Below are positions 26,344 to 36,327 of a stretch of DNA of 64,000 nt, in pieces. This DNA is from JAMXLO01 sp963819855 (GTDB taxonomy: Bacteria; Pseudomonadota; Alphaproteobacteria; Acetobacterales; Acetobacteraceae). Position numbers and translations under genes: made by a program. Positions within the stretch are counted from its first letter, which is position 1; the number at the start of each line of letters is the position of its first letter. The DNA is taken from positions 442,950 to 506,949 of the forward strand of contig CAWFYC010000020.1 in the NCBI GenBank assembly GCA_963819855.1, read 5' to 3'. Below the pieces are notes generated by a model. It worked only from the letters and a program-made list of their open reading frames with translations. It was not told where the DNA came from and ran no database searches.

Positions 26344-26613
26344 TCACCCCATCGATAGTGCCTTGATCCGCGCTGACAACCGCGACAACTTGCGCGCGAC
26401 CGTGTTGTGATGCGTCACGCCTTTGCCGGCGGCACGCTGCATCTCCGGTTGCGCCGCCCGCAACGCCACGGTGGCCGCCTCCTTGTTCCCGCCGGCGATC
26501 GCCAGTTCGACCTTCTTGACGAAGGTCCGCATGCGGGATTTGCGCGCCTGATTACGCTCGGTGCGGCGTTCGGTCTGCCGGTTGCGCTTTCGCGCGGACG
26601 CAGTATTGGCCAT
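26344..26613 (-). CDS. rpsT: 30S ribosomal protein S20
   Basis: Small basic 16S-rRNA-binding protein. The 89 residues begin MANTASARKRNRQTERRTERNQARKSRMRTFVKKVE and end KLSRLSARIKALS, diagnostic of S20. ATG 26613 is chosen (AGGA just upstream, conserved MANxxSA start); the frame's earlier ATG at 26625 would add MTGL. rpsT next to dnaA is a frequent alphaproteobacterial arrangement. Confidence 0.97.
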   Translation of the reverse strand: MANTASARKRNRQTERRTERNQARKSRMRTFVKKVELAIAGGNKEAATVALRAAQPEMQRAAGKGVTHHNTVARKLSRLSARIKALSMG

Positions 26614-26640
26614 GAGTCCTGTCACTTGGTCGAACAGAAA

Positions 26641-26679
26641 AGCCCCGCTGCCAGCACTGCCGGACAGCGAGGAGGGGCT
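26641..26679 (-). terminator. Intrinsic terminator after the M81 peptidase gene
   Basis: On the minus strand AGCCCC...GGGGCT closes a hairpin with an inner CGCTG/CAGCG helix and is followed directly by TTTT: a good Rho-independent terminator for the peptidase transcript. It overlaps the -10 end of the candidate rpsT promoter, so transcripts starting there would lack most of the left arm. Confidence 0.7.
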
Positions 26680-26708
26680 GTTCTATGCACCCCCCGCACG
26701 CAAGTCAA
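26680..26708 (-). promoter_or_regulatory. Candidate rpsT promoter
   Basis: Minus-strand TTGACT (26708-26703), spacer 17, TAGAAC (26685-26680). Predicted start near 26673, giving a leader of about 60 bases before rpsT. Sigma70-like with ideal spacing; inferred from pattern only. Confidence 0.5.
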
Positions 26709-26721
26709 GGAAGCCCGGCCG

Positions 26722-28191
26722 TCACGCGATGAGGCCTGGCGAGGTGGCGTCGTCGAGCGGCCAGATCGGTCGCAGCACCTTGGTGTAGCCGATCTTGCGG
26801 TAATCGCGGCTCAGCGGGCCGTCGGAATCGACGTAGATCACCTTCTGTGCGATCGGCCCGAACGCCGCCATGAAATGGTTGGTCGACTTCACCACCACCA
26901 GCTTGCGCTCGGTCGGCTCTATGCCGAGGTTGCGGAACAGCTCCAGCCCAAGCGCCTGCGTGCGGTTGGAGATCAGCACGACCTCGACGCCGTCGATCCT
27001 GATGGCGGCACAGTCGCCCAGCGGCACCTGGGTGGGACCAAAGCTTTGCCAGCAATCGCGCTTCAATCCGACCACGGTGACGCTCGCATCGACCGGTATG
27101 CCGGATGTCGGGCCGATCTTGCCGCCGAAGCGCAGCGGAAAGTTGGCGCCAAGGCCGGCATCGAAGCAAAGACGCGCCGCGACCGGATCCCAGATCGGGC
27201 CCAGCGCCGCGTTGTCCACGTTGCGTTCCAATAGTCGTCGCAGGATCGTGGTGTTGTCGGTTGGTGCGCCACCACCGGCGTTGTCGGCCGGGTCCGCCAT
27301 TACAACCGGGCTGCCGTTGAACGCGAGCGCGGCGCTGATGCCTGCGTCGCAGTCCAGATAGTCGGGCGCCGTCCGGCCTCGCATGGCGACAAACTCCTGG
27401 CCGATTTCGTTCGCCAGCCGGTCCGCCTTCGCCTTGTCATTGTCGGTGATCACAAGGATGCGACCGGTGAGTTCCGGCACATCGGCATAAGGAAAACAGT
27501 GGCCGATCGAGACCGACAGCACACCGTCCTTGCCCTCCATCGCCGTAGTCCGGTCGACGAACGCGCGCATCAGTGGCAGCGTGGTGGGATAGCTGCCGAT
27601 CTGACGGCAATCGAACAGTGACGTGGTCGGCCTGATCTCCTTGCGGATCGTGCGCAGCACCAGCGTCAGCAGGTCCTCGGCGCGCTCCGCCACGTCGGTA
27701 TGGGGAAACTCCTTGTAGAGGATGGTAACATCGGCGAGCCGCACGCGCTTCACGGTCAGATGGCAGTGCGGATCGAGCTCCACGCCAATCACGCAGCCCG
27801 GCCCAACGATCGCGCGGGCACGTTCCAACACGTCGCCTTCCACATCATCGTAGCCGTGCGCCACCATGGCGCCATGCAACCCGAACAGCACGCCGTCGAG
27901 CGGCAGCGCGACCTTCAGTTGGTCCATGATCTCGTCGCGCATGAACTCGTAGTCGGCGCGGTTTGTGGTGCCAGCAGGGCTTGCGGCAAAGCAACTTCCC
28001 TCAATCAAGGTGAAACAATCGGCCGCCGCGCGATGCCGCGCGACGAACAGCGGCGCAGTGCACATTCGTGGCGCATCGGTGGGGTGCTCTCCGGGGCGAA
28101 GGAACACGCTCTCCTTGTAGGCATCCAGGCTGGTCGGGAGCGGTGAGAACGTGTTGGTCTCGGTGGCGATCGTGGCGCTGAACAGGCGCAT
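26722..28191 (-). CDS. M81-family metallopeptidase (MlrC-like)
   Basis: Zinc peptidase-like protein of 489 residues related to microcystinase C (MlrC): starts MRLFSATIATETNTFSPLPT (conserved ETNTFSP), with GLHGAMVAHGYDDVEGDVLERAR, GVELDPHCHLT and DPADNAGGGAPTDNTTILRRLLER, the hallmark segments of the DUF1485/MlrC family with candidate zinc ligands Asp/His. Members outside microcystin degraders are common and their substrates mostly unknown. ATG 28191 is the conserved family start; the frame's upstream extension is not supported. Followed by a strong terminator. Confidence 0.92.
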   Translation of the reverse strand: MRLFSATIATETNTFSPLPTSLDAYKESVFLRPGEHPTDAPRMCTAPLFVARHRAAADCFTLIEGSCFAASPAGTTNRADYEFMRDEIMDQLKVALPLDGVLFGLHGAMVAHGYDDVEGDVLERARAIVGPGCVIGVELDPHCHLTVKRVRLADVTILYKEFPHTDVAERAEDLLTLVLRTIRKEIRPTTSLFDCRQIGSYPTTLPLMRAFVDRTTAMEGKDGVLSVSIGHCFPYADVPELTGRILVITDNDKAKADRLANEIGQEFVAMRGRTAPDYLDCDAGISAALAFNGSPVVMADPADNAGGGAPTDNTTILRRLLERNVDNAALGPIWDPVAARLCFDAGLGANFPLRFGGKIGPTSGIPVDASVTVVGLKRDCWQSFGPTQVPLGDCAAIRIDGVEVVLISNRTQALGLELFRNLGIEPTERKLVVVKSTNHFMAAFGPIAQKVIYVDSDGPLSRDYRKIGYTKVLRPIWPLDDATSPGLIA

Positions 28192-28329
28192 GCGGAAAAT
28201 CCCTGATTGACGCGGGCTGCGTTCAATTCTACCCCGACTGGCGGCGAACACCATGCGGATCGGTGTCGCGGACGCGAAGATCATCGGATGCGGGAGGAGA
28301 CGGACGCTTCTTACCCGGAGACCCCGTCA

Positions 28330-29730
28330 ATGCCGCGCGCGTTCGCCCGTTTCGGACCACTTGCTTGCGCCCTGCTGCTGGTCTCCAGCGTTCTCCATGC
28401 TACCGCATTGCACGCCGACGAACCGCCGCTTGTCGCCTACAACGCCGACATCGCACAGAGCTCCATTTCCGGCATCTCGTCCGGCGCCTACATGGCGGTG
28501 CAGTTCGGCATGGCATGGTCATCCATCGTGATCGGAGTCGGCGCGGTCGCGGGTGGGCCGTTCGGCTGCTCCGACGGATCGGCCTCGGCAGCGCTCAGCA
28601 CCTGCATGGGCGGCGCGCCCTCACCGGACGTCGTGGCGCTGATCGCGCGCACCGACGCGTGGAGCCGGAGCGGTGCGATCGACGACACCGCCAACATCGC
28701 CAGGCAGCGGATCTATCTGTTCAACGGCTACAACGACAGTGTCGTCACGCCGCCCGTGAGCAACGCTCTGCATGCGTTCTACGACCACTACCGCCCCGGC
28801 AGCCTGTTCTATCAGACCGCTATCGGATCAGGTCATGCGCAGGTGACCATCGCCTATGGTGGCGGCTGTGCCGACAATGGCGGCGAGTTCATCAACCGTT
28901 GCGACTACGATCAGGCCGGCATCATCCTGCAGCACATCTACGGTGCACTGCAACCGCGCAATGACAAGACACTCGGTGGTCATGTCATCAGCTTCCGGCA
29001 AGCCGACTTCACCGGTGTGCGGGCGCCGATCGATGACAGCCTGGACGACAGGGGATTTGTCTACGTTCCTGCCGCGTGCGACGCGCGGGAGCCATGCCGC
29101 GTCCACGTCGCCCTGCATGGTTGCCTGCAATCTTACAGCGAGATCGGTGAGGATTTCGTCCGCCATGCCGGCTACAACGAATGGGCCGACACCAACCGCA
29201 TCATCGTGCTCTACCCGCAGATCAAGGCGGTGGGCGTGACGCAATTCGGCATCACGAACCCGCAATCGTGCTGGGACTGGTGGGGCTATCTGGACCGCGA
29301 TCCAATGCAGTCGCCCACCTGGCTGCTGAAGACCGGGAAGCAAATCGGCGTGATCAAGGCGATGATCGACCGGATCACCAGCGGTGCGGTCGCGTCCCAG
29401 GCAACCGTCGTTGCAACGCTCACGCCGCCGGCGACGCTAATCGCGGTGGATGCCAGCGACAGCGCGATCGATCTCGCTTGGACCGTCGTCCCGGGCGCCA
29501 CGAGCTACGACGTGTTCCGCACGACTGCCAGCGACCAGATTTTCGCCCGGATCGGCACCGTCGTGGGACCCAGCTATGGCGATGCCGGGCTGAAGCCTGC
29601 GACAGCCTATCGCTACCGGGTGCGCGCCGCATCCAGCGGGGCAACGAGTGACTTCTCGGCGTTGGTCGAACAGCAGACCCGCCGCAAGGTACCGCCCTGC
29701 GACGAGCCGGGAACCTGCCCCGTGCGCTGA
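28330..29730 (+). CDS. Secreted PHB-depolymerase-like esterase with C-terminal FN3 domain
   Basis: The 466-residue protein has a signal peptide (FGPLACALLLVSSVLHATALHA), an extracellular poly(3-hydroxybutyrate)-depolymerase/feruloyl-esterase-type alpha/beta hydrolase domain (about 30-380) with the lipase box GISSGAYM, VHVALHGCLQSY and the oxyanion-type NPQSCWDWWGY segment, and a fibronectin type III-like domain (about 395-450: ATSYDVFRTTAS, YRYRVRAASSGATSDFS). The start at 28330 has GGAG 8 bases upstream. Likely degrades an extracellular polyester or ester; exact substrate unknown. Confidence 0.9.
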   Translation: MPRAFARFGPLACALLLVSSVLHATALHADEPPLVAYNADIAQSSISGISSGAYMAVQFGMAWSSIVIGVGAVAGGPFGCSDGSASAALSTCMGGAPSPDVVALIARTDAWSRSGAIDDTANIARQRIYLFNGYNDSVVTPPVSNALHAFYDHYRPGSLFYQTAIGSGHAQVTIAYGGGCADNGGEFINRCDYDQAGIILQHIYGALQPRNDKTLGGHVISFRQADFTGVRAPIDDSLDDRGFVYVPAACDAREPCRVHVALHGCLQSYSEIGEDFVRHAGYNEWADTNRIIVLYPQIKAVGVTQFGITNPQSCWDWWGYLDRDPMQSPTWLLKTGKQIGVIKAMIDRITSGAVASQATVVATLTPPATLIAVDASDSAIDLAWTVVPGATSYDVFRTTASDQIFARIGTVVGPSYGDAGLKPATAYRYRVRAASSGATSDFSALVEQQTRRKVPPCDEPGTCPVR

Positions 29731-30890
29731 TCAGAACTGGCGCAGCCGCCTGCCGATGATCGCAGCATCTTCCACAGTGAGCGAGACCGGCGAGAACAGC
29801 AGGACGCCCTCATGCCGACGGCCAAGTCCGCACTGGATCGATGGATCGTTCGCCGCAAGATGCGCCGCAAGCGCATCGGCGTCGGCGGTAATGAGCTCGA
29901 GAATCGGGATCGGCGTATCGAGGATGCAACTTTGCGCGGCATCACCTGCCGTCGTGACGATGGTCTCGAGGATGCCGCGCCATTCCCTGCGCTGTGCCGC
30001 TTTGTCGCCGGCGACAAAGCGCTCCAGCGCGACCAGCAGGCCGATGATCGCCTCTTTTCCCACCTTGCAGGAACGGCCGATGCCGTGATGCGGCAGGCCC
30101 GGCAGTTGCCGCAGTGACGCGAACTCCGTCGGTGCCTGCCATAGGTCCGGAAACACATCCAGATCCAGCATCTGAAGCAGCGCGGAACATATCAGGTCGG
30201 CGCGACCGCACAGGATGCCCGGAAGCCTGTGGTCCGCCGATCGCCTTGCCGCCGCTGAACGCGACGAGGTCCGCGCCCTGCGCGAGCAAGCGCCGCAGAT
30301 TGTCGGCGGGCGGCAACTGTCCAGCGGCATCGACCAGCAGGGGTATACCGTGTTCATGCGCCACCGCCGCCACATCGGGCAGCGGCGGCAGCGACTGCGG
30401 ATGCGCGAGATAGTAGATGCCCGCCGTGTCGGGGGTTATCGCCGCCGCGATCTCCCACGCCGCGGCGTCGCGCACACCGGGACCGCTGTAGCGATCGGGG
30501 ATCCCGACCTCGACGATGCGCCCGCCGGCCACCGGCAGGGCGCGATCGTACATGTTGCGCTGGCTCCGCACGACGATGAACTCGTTGCGGCCGTCGGGCA
30601 CGTCGCGGCAGCCGGTTCATGCGCGCCGGATCGAGGCCAGCGAGGCAGGCGGCCGCACCGAGCAGGATGCCGGCCGAAGCGCCGGACGTGACGATGCCCG
30701 CCTGCGCACCGGTGACTCGCGCGATGACGCGACAGGCGGCGGCCTGCAGCTCGATCATGTCGACACATTCGCCGGAGGCGGCGACCATCGCCGCCGCGAC
30801 CTCCGGATGCATGCGCCCGCCGGACAGGCGCGTGACCGTGCCGCAGGCGTTGATGACGGTGCGAACGCCGAAGCGGGCGTAGATGCTCAT
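29731..30890 (-). pseudogene. SelA-like PLP-dependent enzyme, split by two +1 frameshifts
   Basis: Reads in three frames but with continuous similarity to a SelA/DgaE-like aminotransferase class V-fold PLP enzyme: MSIYARFGVRTVINACGTVTRLSGG... and ITSGASAGIL-like TSGASAGILLGAAACLAGL; middle DAAGQLPP and the PLP-lysine motif AFSGGKAIGGPQASG; C-terminal ILCGRADLICSAL to IIGRRLRQF. Removing one base near 30605 and one near 30219 restores a protein of about 385 residues. Its ATG (30890) overlaps the stop of GMC oxidoreductase 1 (ATGA), so it ends that operon. Relatives act on sugar-amine or amino acid substrates; it is not selenocysteine synthase, as no selenium genes are near. Confidence 0.82.
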
Positions 30891-32510
30891 GCCGCCAAAC
30901 GCATTGGCTGACGGACCAGGTCGGCGGCCTTCTCGCCGATCATGATGGTCCCGGCATTGGTGTTGCCCGATATCACCGTCGGCATGATCGACGCATCGAC
31001 CACGCGCAGACCCTCGACGCCGTAGACGCGCAGTTCGGGATCGACCACCGCCATCGGATCGACGCCCATCTTGCAGGTGCTGGTCGGGTGGAACACCGTG
31101 CCGCCGGTATTCTTCGCATGTTGCAGCAACTGTTCGTCGGTCCGCACCGACGCGCCGGGCTGGTATTCCTCGGTGATGAAGTGCTGCATCGGCGGCGTGG
31201 CGAGGATGCGCCGGGCGATCTTCAGACCATCGACGATGGCGCGGCGATCGGTCTCGGTTGCCAGGTAGTTCGGGAACATCGCCGGCGGGTCCGCATGGAT
31301 TGGCCGATTTCAGCCTGATCTCGCCGCGACTTTCCGGGCGAAGCTGGTAGATCGTCATCCCGAACCCCGACCACGGATGCAGCCCATCCTGAAGTTTGTC
31401 GGAGCTGAACGGCGCCACCGATATCTTCACGTCAGGCGAGGCAAGTTCCTGTCGCGTTCGCACGAACAGCGCGGCGGGACCGGCGGCCATGGTCAGCGGG
31501 CCGGTGTGGAACAGGTAGTACTGCAGCCCCACCTTCAGCTTCTTCAGGTTGCTCTGCATCACGTCGTTGACGGTGATCGGCAGGCGACACTTCAGCTTGA
31601 TCGGCGCCGAGTAGTGGTCCTGCAGGCTCTGGCCAACACCCGGCAGGTGATGCACCACGGGAATGCCGAACTGCTCGAGCTGTTCCTGCGGCCCGACACC
31701 TGACAGCAGCAGAAGCTGTGGCGAATTCACCGCGCCGCCGCACAGGATCACCTCGCGCGCTGCGCGCACCGTGCGCGGCTGGCCATTCTCGCGGAACGCC
31801 ACGCCGACCGCGCGCTTGCCTTCGAACAGCACCTTCTCGCCGAGCGCGCCGGTGACGACGCGCAGGTTGGGGCGGTTGCGCACCGGATGCAGGTAGCCGA
31901 CCGCGGTTGAGCAGCGCTTGCCGTTGCGCGTGGTGGTCTGGTGGTAGCCGACGCCGTCCTGTGTCGCGCCGTTGAAGTCGTCGTTGCGCGGATAGCCGAG
32001 TTGCATCGCGCCGTCGATGAACGCCTCGCAGATCGGATGGTGCTCCGAGGTATCGGAGACGCAGAGCGGGCCACCGGTGCTGTGGAACTCACTGGCGCCA
32101 CGCACCTGATGTTGGGCGCGCTTGAAATACGGCAGCACGTCGGTGGACGACCAGCCAGCATTGCCGAGCTGGCGCCACAGGTCGAAGTCCTCGTGCTGGC
32201 CGCGGATATAGACCATGCCGTTGATCGACGAGGAGCCACCGAGCACCCTGCCGCGCGGCCAGAAGATGCGGCGGCCGTTGGCGCCGGGATCGGGCTCCGC
32301 CTCGTAGCACCAGTTCACCGTGGCGTCGGCGAAGGTCTTGCCGTAGCCGAGAGGGATGTGGATCCAGCGATTGCGGTCCTCGCCGCCGGCTTCCAGCAAC
32401 ACGACACGCGTCGCCGGGTCCTCGGACAGCCGCGTCGCCATGACGCAGCCGGCCGAACCGGCACCGACCACGACGAAGTCTGCCTCGAAATCGTAGCTTT
32501 GATCGGCCAT
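30887..32510 (-). pseudogene. GMC-family oxidoreductase 1 (choline dehydrogenase-like), one +1 frameshift
   Basis: FAD-dependent alcohol dehydrogenase of the glucose-methanol-choline family. N-terminal FAD motif VVVGAGSAGCVMATRLSEDP, GGSSSINGMVYIRG, and C-terminal GTVFHPTSTCKMGVDPMAVVDPELRV with the active-site His, then SGNTNAGTIMIGEKAADLV. After SANP the frame is lost; deleting one base near 31295 restores ADPPAMFPNYLATETDRR, exactly as in its neighbour. The complete protein would be about 540 residues. It lies 14 bases after GMC 2, with which it is clearly paralogous. Confidence 0.88.
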
Positions 32511-32524
32511 CGCGCTTCCCCCAA

Positions 32525-34161
32525 TTATGCCGCCAGCCTATTCGTCATCCGTTGTCCCTGGCGAATCAGGTCCGCTGCCTTCTCCGCGATCATGATCGTC
32601 GCGGCATTGGTGTTGCCCGATACAACGGCGGGCATGATCGATGCATCGACCACCCGCAGACGGTCGATGCCGTGCACGCGCAGTTCCGCATCGACCACCG
32701 CCATCGGGTCGCTGCCCATCTTGCACGTGCTGGTGGGATGGAACACCGTGCCGCCGTACTGCTTCGCGTAGTCCAGCAGTTCGTCATCGGTTTGCACGTG
32801 CGGACCGGGTATGTGCTCGGCCGCGACGAAGTGCTGCATCTCCGGCGTGGCGAGCAGGCGCCGCCCCAGCTTCAGGCCGTCGATGATGGTGCGCCGGTCG
32901 GTCTCGGTGGCAAGGTAATTCGGATGCATCGCCGGCGGATCGGCCGGGTTCGCCGTTTTCAGCCTCAGTTCGCCGCGGCTCTCCGGTCGAAGCTGATACC
33001 CGACCAGCGAAAAGCCCGAGAACTTGTGCAGACCCTCGGCCGGACGATCGGCGCTGAACATCACCGTGGCGTACTGGATGTCCGGCGTAGCCAGTTCAGG
33101 CCGGGTGCGCGCGAACAGTCCGGCCTGCGCCGCGGCAATGCTGAGCGCGCCCTTGCGGAACAGCAGGTATTGCAGCCCGGTCTTCATCATGCGGGTTTTG
33201 CTCAGCATGATGTCGTTGACCGTGATCGGGAATCGGCACTTGCAGACGATACGCGCCTGGTAGTGGTCCTGCATGCTCTGGCCGACGCCAGGCAGATCAT
33301 GTGCCACCGCGACGCCGAGATCGGTCAGGTGCTGCTGCGGGCCGATGCCGGACAGCAACATGAGTTGCGGAGAGTTGATCGCGCCGCCGCACAGGATCAC
33401 CTCGCGCGGAGGCGCGCACGGTGCGCAGTTGGCCGTCCTGGCGGAACGTCACGCCGGTGGCGCGACGACCGTCGAGCGTGATGCGTTCGGTCAGCGCATT
33501 GGTGATGACGCGCAGATTGGCGCGCTTCATCGCCGGGCGCAGATAGCCCACCGCGGTCGAACAGCGACGGCCGTTGCGCGTGGTGAGCTGGTAGTAGCCG
33601 ACGCCTTCCTGTGCGTGGCCGTTGAAGTCGTCGTTGCGCGGATAGCCCAGCCCGAGCGCGCCCTTGATGAATGCCTTGCTGATCGGGTCGTAGCTGTCCA
33701 TGTCGGACACACAGAGCGGCCCGCCAGCGCCGTGCAGATCGCTCTCGCCACGCGTCTGGTGTCTCTGCACGGCGAAAATACGGCAGCACATCGTCGAACG
33801 ACCAGCCGGTGTTGCCAAGCTGACGCCATTGGTCGAAGTCTTCCTTCTGGCCGCGGATGTACACCAGGCCGTTGATCGAGGACGAACCGCCCAGCACCTT
33901 GCCGCGCGGCCAGAATACGCGGCGGCCGTTCAGGTTGGGCTCCGGCTCGGTCTCGTAACACCAGTTGACGCGCGGATCGGTGATGGTCTTGCCGTAGCCG
34001 AGCGGAACGTGGATCCAGAAATGCCGGTCGTGGCCACCGGCCTCGAGCAGCACGACGCGCGCGGCCGGATCCTCGGACAGGCGTGCCGCCATGACACATC
34101 CAGCGGAGCCGGCGCCGACGATGATGAAGTCGGCGTCGATCGTTTCTTCCATTGCGGCCAT
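32525..34161 (-). pseudogene. GMC-family oxidoreductase 2, two +1 frameshifts
   Basis: Paralogue of the neighbouring gene with the same layout: FIIVGAGSAGCVMAARLSEDP, GGSSSINGLVYIRGQKEDFDQWRQLGN at the N-terminus; GGTVFHPTSTCKMGSDPMAVVDAELRV and SGNTNAATIMIAEKAADLI at the C-terminus. The frame breaks after PYFRRAE (one extra base near 33763) and again after TVRAS (one extra base near 33408); correcting both gives a normal protein of about 545 residues. No in-frame stop codons or other decay are visible, so a sequencing error is possible. Confidence 0.88.
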
Positions 34162-34239
34162 TCAGGTTTCCCCCGGTGCGTGTACGCTGTGAACGAGATT
34201 GCTTCGTCGCAGCGCTCCAAACAAGAAGCCACACAGCCG

Positions 34240-34356
34240 TGCTGACGCGTCATTCCGGCGCAAGCGGGAACGATAGACGCGAGGGCCGGGGCCGACGATG
34301 CAACTCAGGTTTCATTTAGGGCGAGTCGGCATGCCGGTACGCATACGCAATGACAA
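34240..34356. other. Gene-free spacer with a partial REP-like motif
   Basis: The spacer between GMC oxidoreductase 2 and the luciferase-like gene holds CGTCATTCCGGCGCAAGCGG at about 34248, resembling one half of a widespread proteobacterial intergenic repeat (GTCATTCCCGC...GCGGGAAT), and an AATGAC near 34348. It is degenerate and only suggestive. Confidence 0.3.
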
Positions 34357-35385
34357 CTAACCGGCCGCCCGCATCTCCGGTTCGGTGCGGAACGCCGGCA
34401 TCACCTCCTTGGCAAAGCGGCGCAGGTTGTCGCGCGACGTACCGCCGCCGTTCAGCAGGATGTATTCCACGCCCATGTCGCGCAGCGTCTCGATCTTGCG
34501 TGCGATCTCGTCGGGATTGCCGTACAGCGCGCTCTCCTCGCTCGCCGCGCGGGTGTCGGAGAACGCCATGATGCTGGCGGTGTTGTTGCCGTCCGGACGT
34601 TGCGAGATCGTATGCAGCCGGCGCTGAGCGGCGATCCGCCGATCCAGCGCCGCCTCCTTCTCCGCAGAGTCGCGCGCCACATAGAAGGCGCGTGCCACGC
34701 CGACCTGGCTCGGATGGAAGGCAAACCCGTTCGCCTGCATCGCGTCGCGATAGGTGGCGAAGCGCTTGCCGGTCTCGTCCAGCGAAGCGAACTGGTCAAG
34801 CAGCAGATTATGGCCACGACGTGCCACACGGCGAATGGAATCCGGATGGCCGGCGCCCTGCCAGAACGGCGGATGTGGCTTCTGGATGGTGGGCGGCTCG
34901 ACGACGATGTCGTCGAACTGCCAGTACTGGCCGTGGAACGAAAACCGTTCGTTCGAGGTCCACGCCTTGGTGATGATGTCGATCGATTCCTCGAACCGCG
35001 GCTCTGCCTCCTCCATCGGAATGCGGAAGCCGACGAATTCGTTGTGGCGGTAGCCTTTGCCGACGCCGAAATCCAGCCGCCCGCCCGACAGCAGATCGAC
35101 CGTCGCCGCCTGTTCGGCGAGCAGCACCGGATTGTGCCAGGGCAGCACGATCACCGCGGTCCCCAGCCGCAGTGTGCGGGTGCGCGCGCCGATCCAGGTG
35201 AGCAGGTTCAGAGTCGCCGAGACCTGGCCGAAGCCGGTGAAGTGATGCTCGACGATGAACGCGCTCTGATAGCCGAGCGCTTCGGCCTCGATGATATACT
35301 CGATGTAGTCCTTGAAGCCGGCGGCGCTGTCGACGTCGGGGCCGCCGCGCTGCGCCTGCGCGGCACCGAATAGTCCGAACTGCAT
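34357..35385 (-). CDS. Luciferase-like (LLM class) flavin-dependent monooxygenase
   Basis: The 342-residue TIM-barrel flavoenzyme starts MQFGLFGAAQAQRGG; family segments include FIVEHHFTGFGQVSATLNLLTWIGARTRTLRLGTAVIVLPWHNPVLLAEQAATVDLLSGGRLDFGVGKGYRHNEF. ATG 35385 has AGGAG upstream and lies 4 bases after the stop of the alpha/beta hydrolase, so it is the last gene of a five-gene operon. Substrate unknown. Confidence 0.93.
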   Translation of the reverse strand: MQFGLFGAAQAQRGGPDVDSAAGFKDYIEYIIEAEALGYQSAFIVEHHFTGFGQVSATLNLLTWIGARTRTLRLGTAVIVLPWHNPVLLAEQAATVDLLSGGRLDFGVGKGYRHNEFVGFRIPMEEAEPRFEESIDIITKAWTSNERFSFHGQYWQFDDIVVEPPTIQKPHPPFWQGAGHPDSIRRVARRGHNLLLDQFASLDETGKRFATYRDAMQANGFAFHPSQVGVARAFYVARDSAEKEAALDRRIAAQRRLHTISQRPDGNNTASIMAFSDTRAASEESALYGNPDEIARKIETLRDMGVEYILLNGGGTSRDNLRRFAKEVMPAFRTEPEMRAAG

Positions 35386-35389
35386 CGCG

Positions 35390-36322
35390 TCACTCCTGTT
35401 CGAAAACCTGCCGCAGCCAGCGGCAGGATTCGGCCATTGCGTCACCCGCCTTGCCCACCTTGCCGACCCAGAAGTAGAAGCCGTGGTTCATGCCGTCCCA
35501 TCGCGCGGTGATCGCCGGCGTTCCGGCGGCGCGCAGCTTCTCGGCATAGTACTCGCCCTCGTCGCGCAGCGGGTCGAATTCGGCAGTGACCACCAGAGCC
35601 GGCGGCAAACCGGAGAGATCCTGTGCTCGTAGCGGCGACACGTAGGGATCGGCTGCCTCCGACGGATCGCTCAGGTAGTGGTCCCAGAACCAGACCATGG
35701 TGTCGCGCGTCAGCCCATAGCCGTCGGCATTCTCCCGGTACGATGGCGTTCCCGGCGTGTGGTAATCGGTGACCGGATAGATCAGCAACTGCCCGACGAG
35801 ACGCGGGCCGCCTTGGTCGCGGATCCGCAGCGCCGCCGCAGCCGCAAGATTGCCACCGGCGCTGTCGCCGGCCACGACGAGCCGGGCGGCGTCGCCTGCC
35901 AATTCGGTGGCGTGTTCGGCGATCCATCGTGTCGCGAACACGCAGTCATCGAGGCCGGCAGGATATTTGTGCTCCGGCGCCAGCCTATAATCGACCGACA
36001 CAACCACGCATCCGGCACCCGCACAAAGGTGGCGGCACATTCCGTCGTGCGTATCCAGGCTGCACAGCACGAAGCCGCTGCCGTGGTAGAACGCCAGCAA
36101 CGGAAATGGCCCAGGCCCGGGCGGGCGGTAGATGCGCAGCCGCAGGTCGCCACCAGGACCCGCGATGCTGCGTTCCGCGATTGCACCGACATCGGGCGCG
36201 GGCGCCATCAGGCGGATACGTCCCTCATACTGCACGCGTGCCTCGGGAACCGACAGCGTGTTGGTCGCCGGCACGCCGGTTCCCAGATCGAGCAGAGCCT
36301 GAATTTGCGGATCGACTGGCAT
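35390..36322 (-). CDS. HSL-family alpha/beta hydrolase
   Basis: Hormone-sensitive-lipase-type esterase of 310 residues. Oxyanion motif HGSGFVLCS (for HGGG), nucleophile motif GDSAGGNLAAAAA, acid in TAEFDPLRDEGEYYAEKLRAAG and His in WDGMNHGFYFW. Length is standard. Starts 5 bases after the EthD-like gene ends. In this operon it probably hydrolyses an ester intermediate or substrate. Confidence 0.93.
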   Translation of the reverse strand: MPVDPQIQALLDLGTGVPATNTLSVPEARVQYEGRIRLMAPAPDVGAIAERSIAGPGGDLRLRIYRPPGPGPFPLLAFYHGSGFVLCSLDTHDGMCRHLCAGAGCVVVSVDYRLAPEHKYPAGLDDCVFATRWIAEHATELAGDAARLVVAGDSAGGNLAAAAALRIRDQGGPRLVGQLLIYPVTDYHTPGTPSYRENADGYGLTRDTMVWFWDHYLSDPSEAADPYVSPLRAQDLSGLPPALVVTAEFDPLRDEGEYYAEKLRAAGTPAITARWDGMNHGFYFWVGKVGKAGDAMAESCRWLRQVFEQE

Positions 36323-36327
36323 GTTCG

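Noticed and set aside
29731..30890. Selenocysteine synthase (selA)
   Set aside because: Similarity is to the wider SelA-like PLP family; no selB, selD or selenocysteine tRNA is nearby and the operon context is catabolic.
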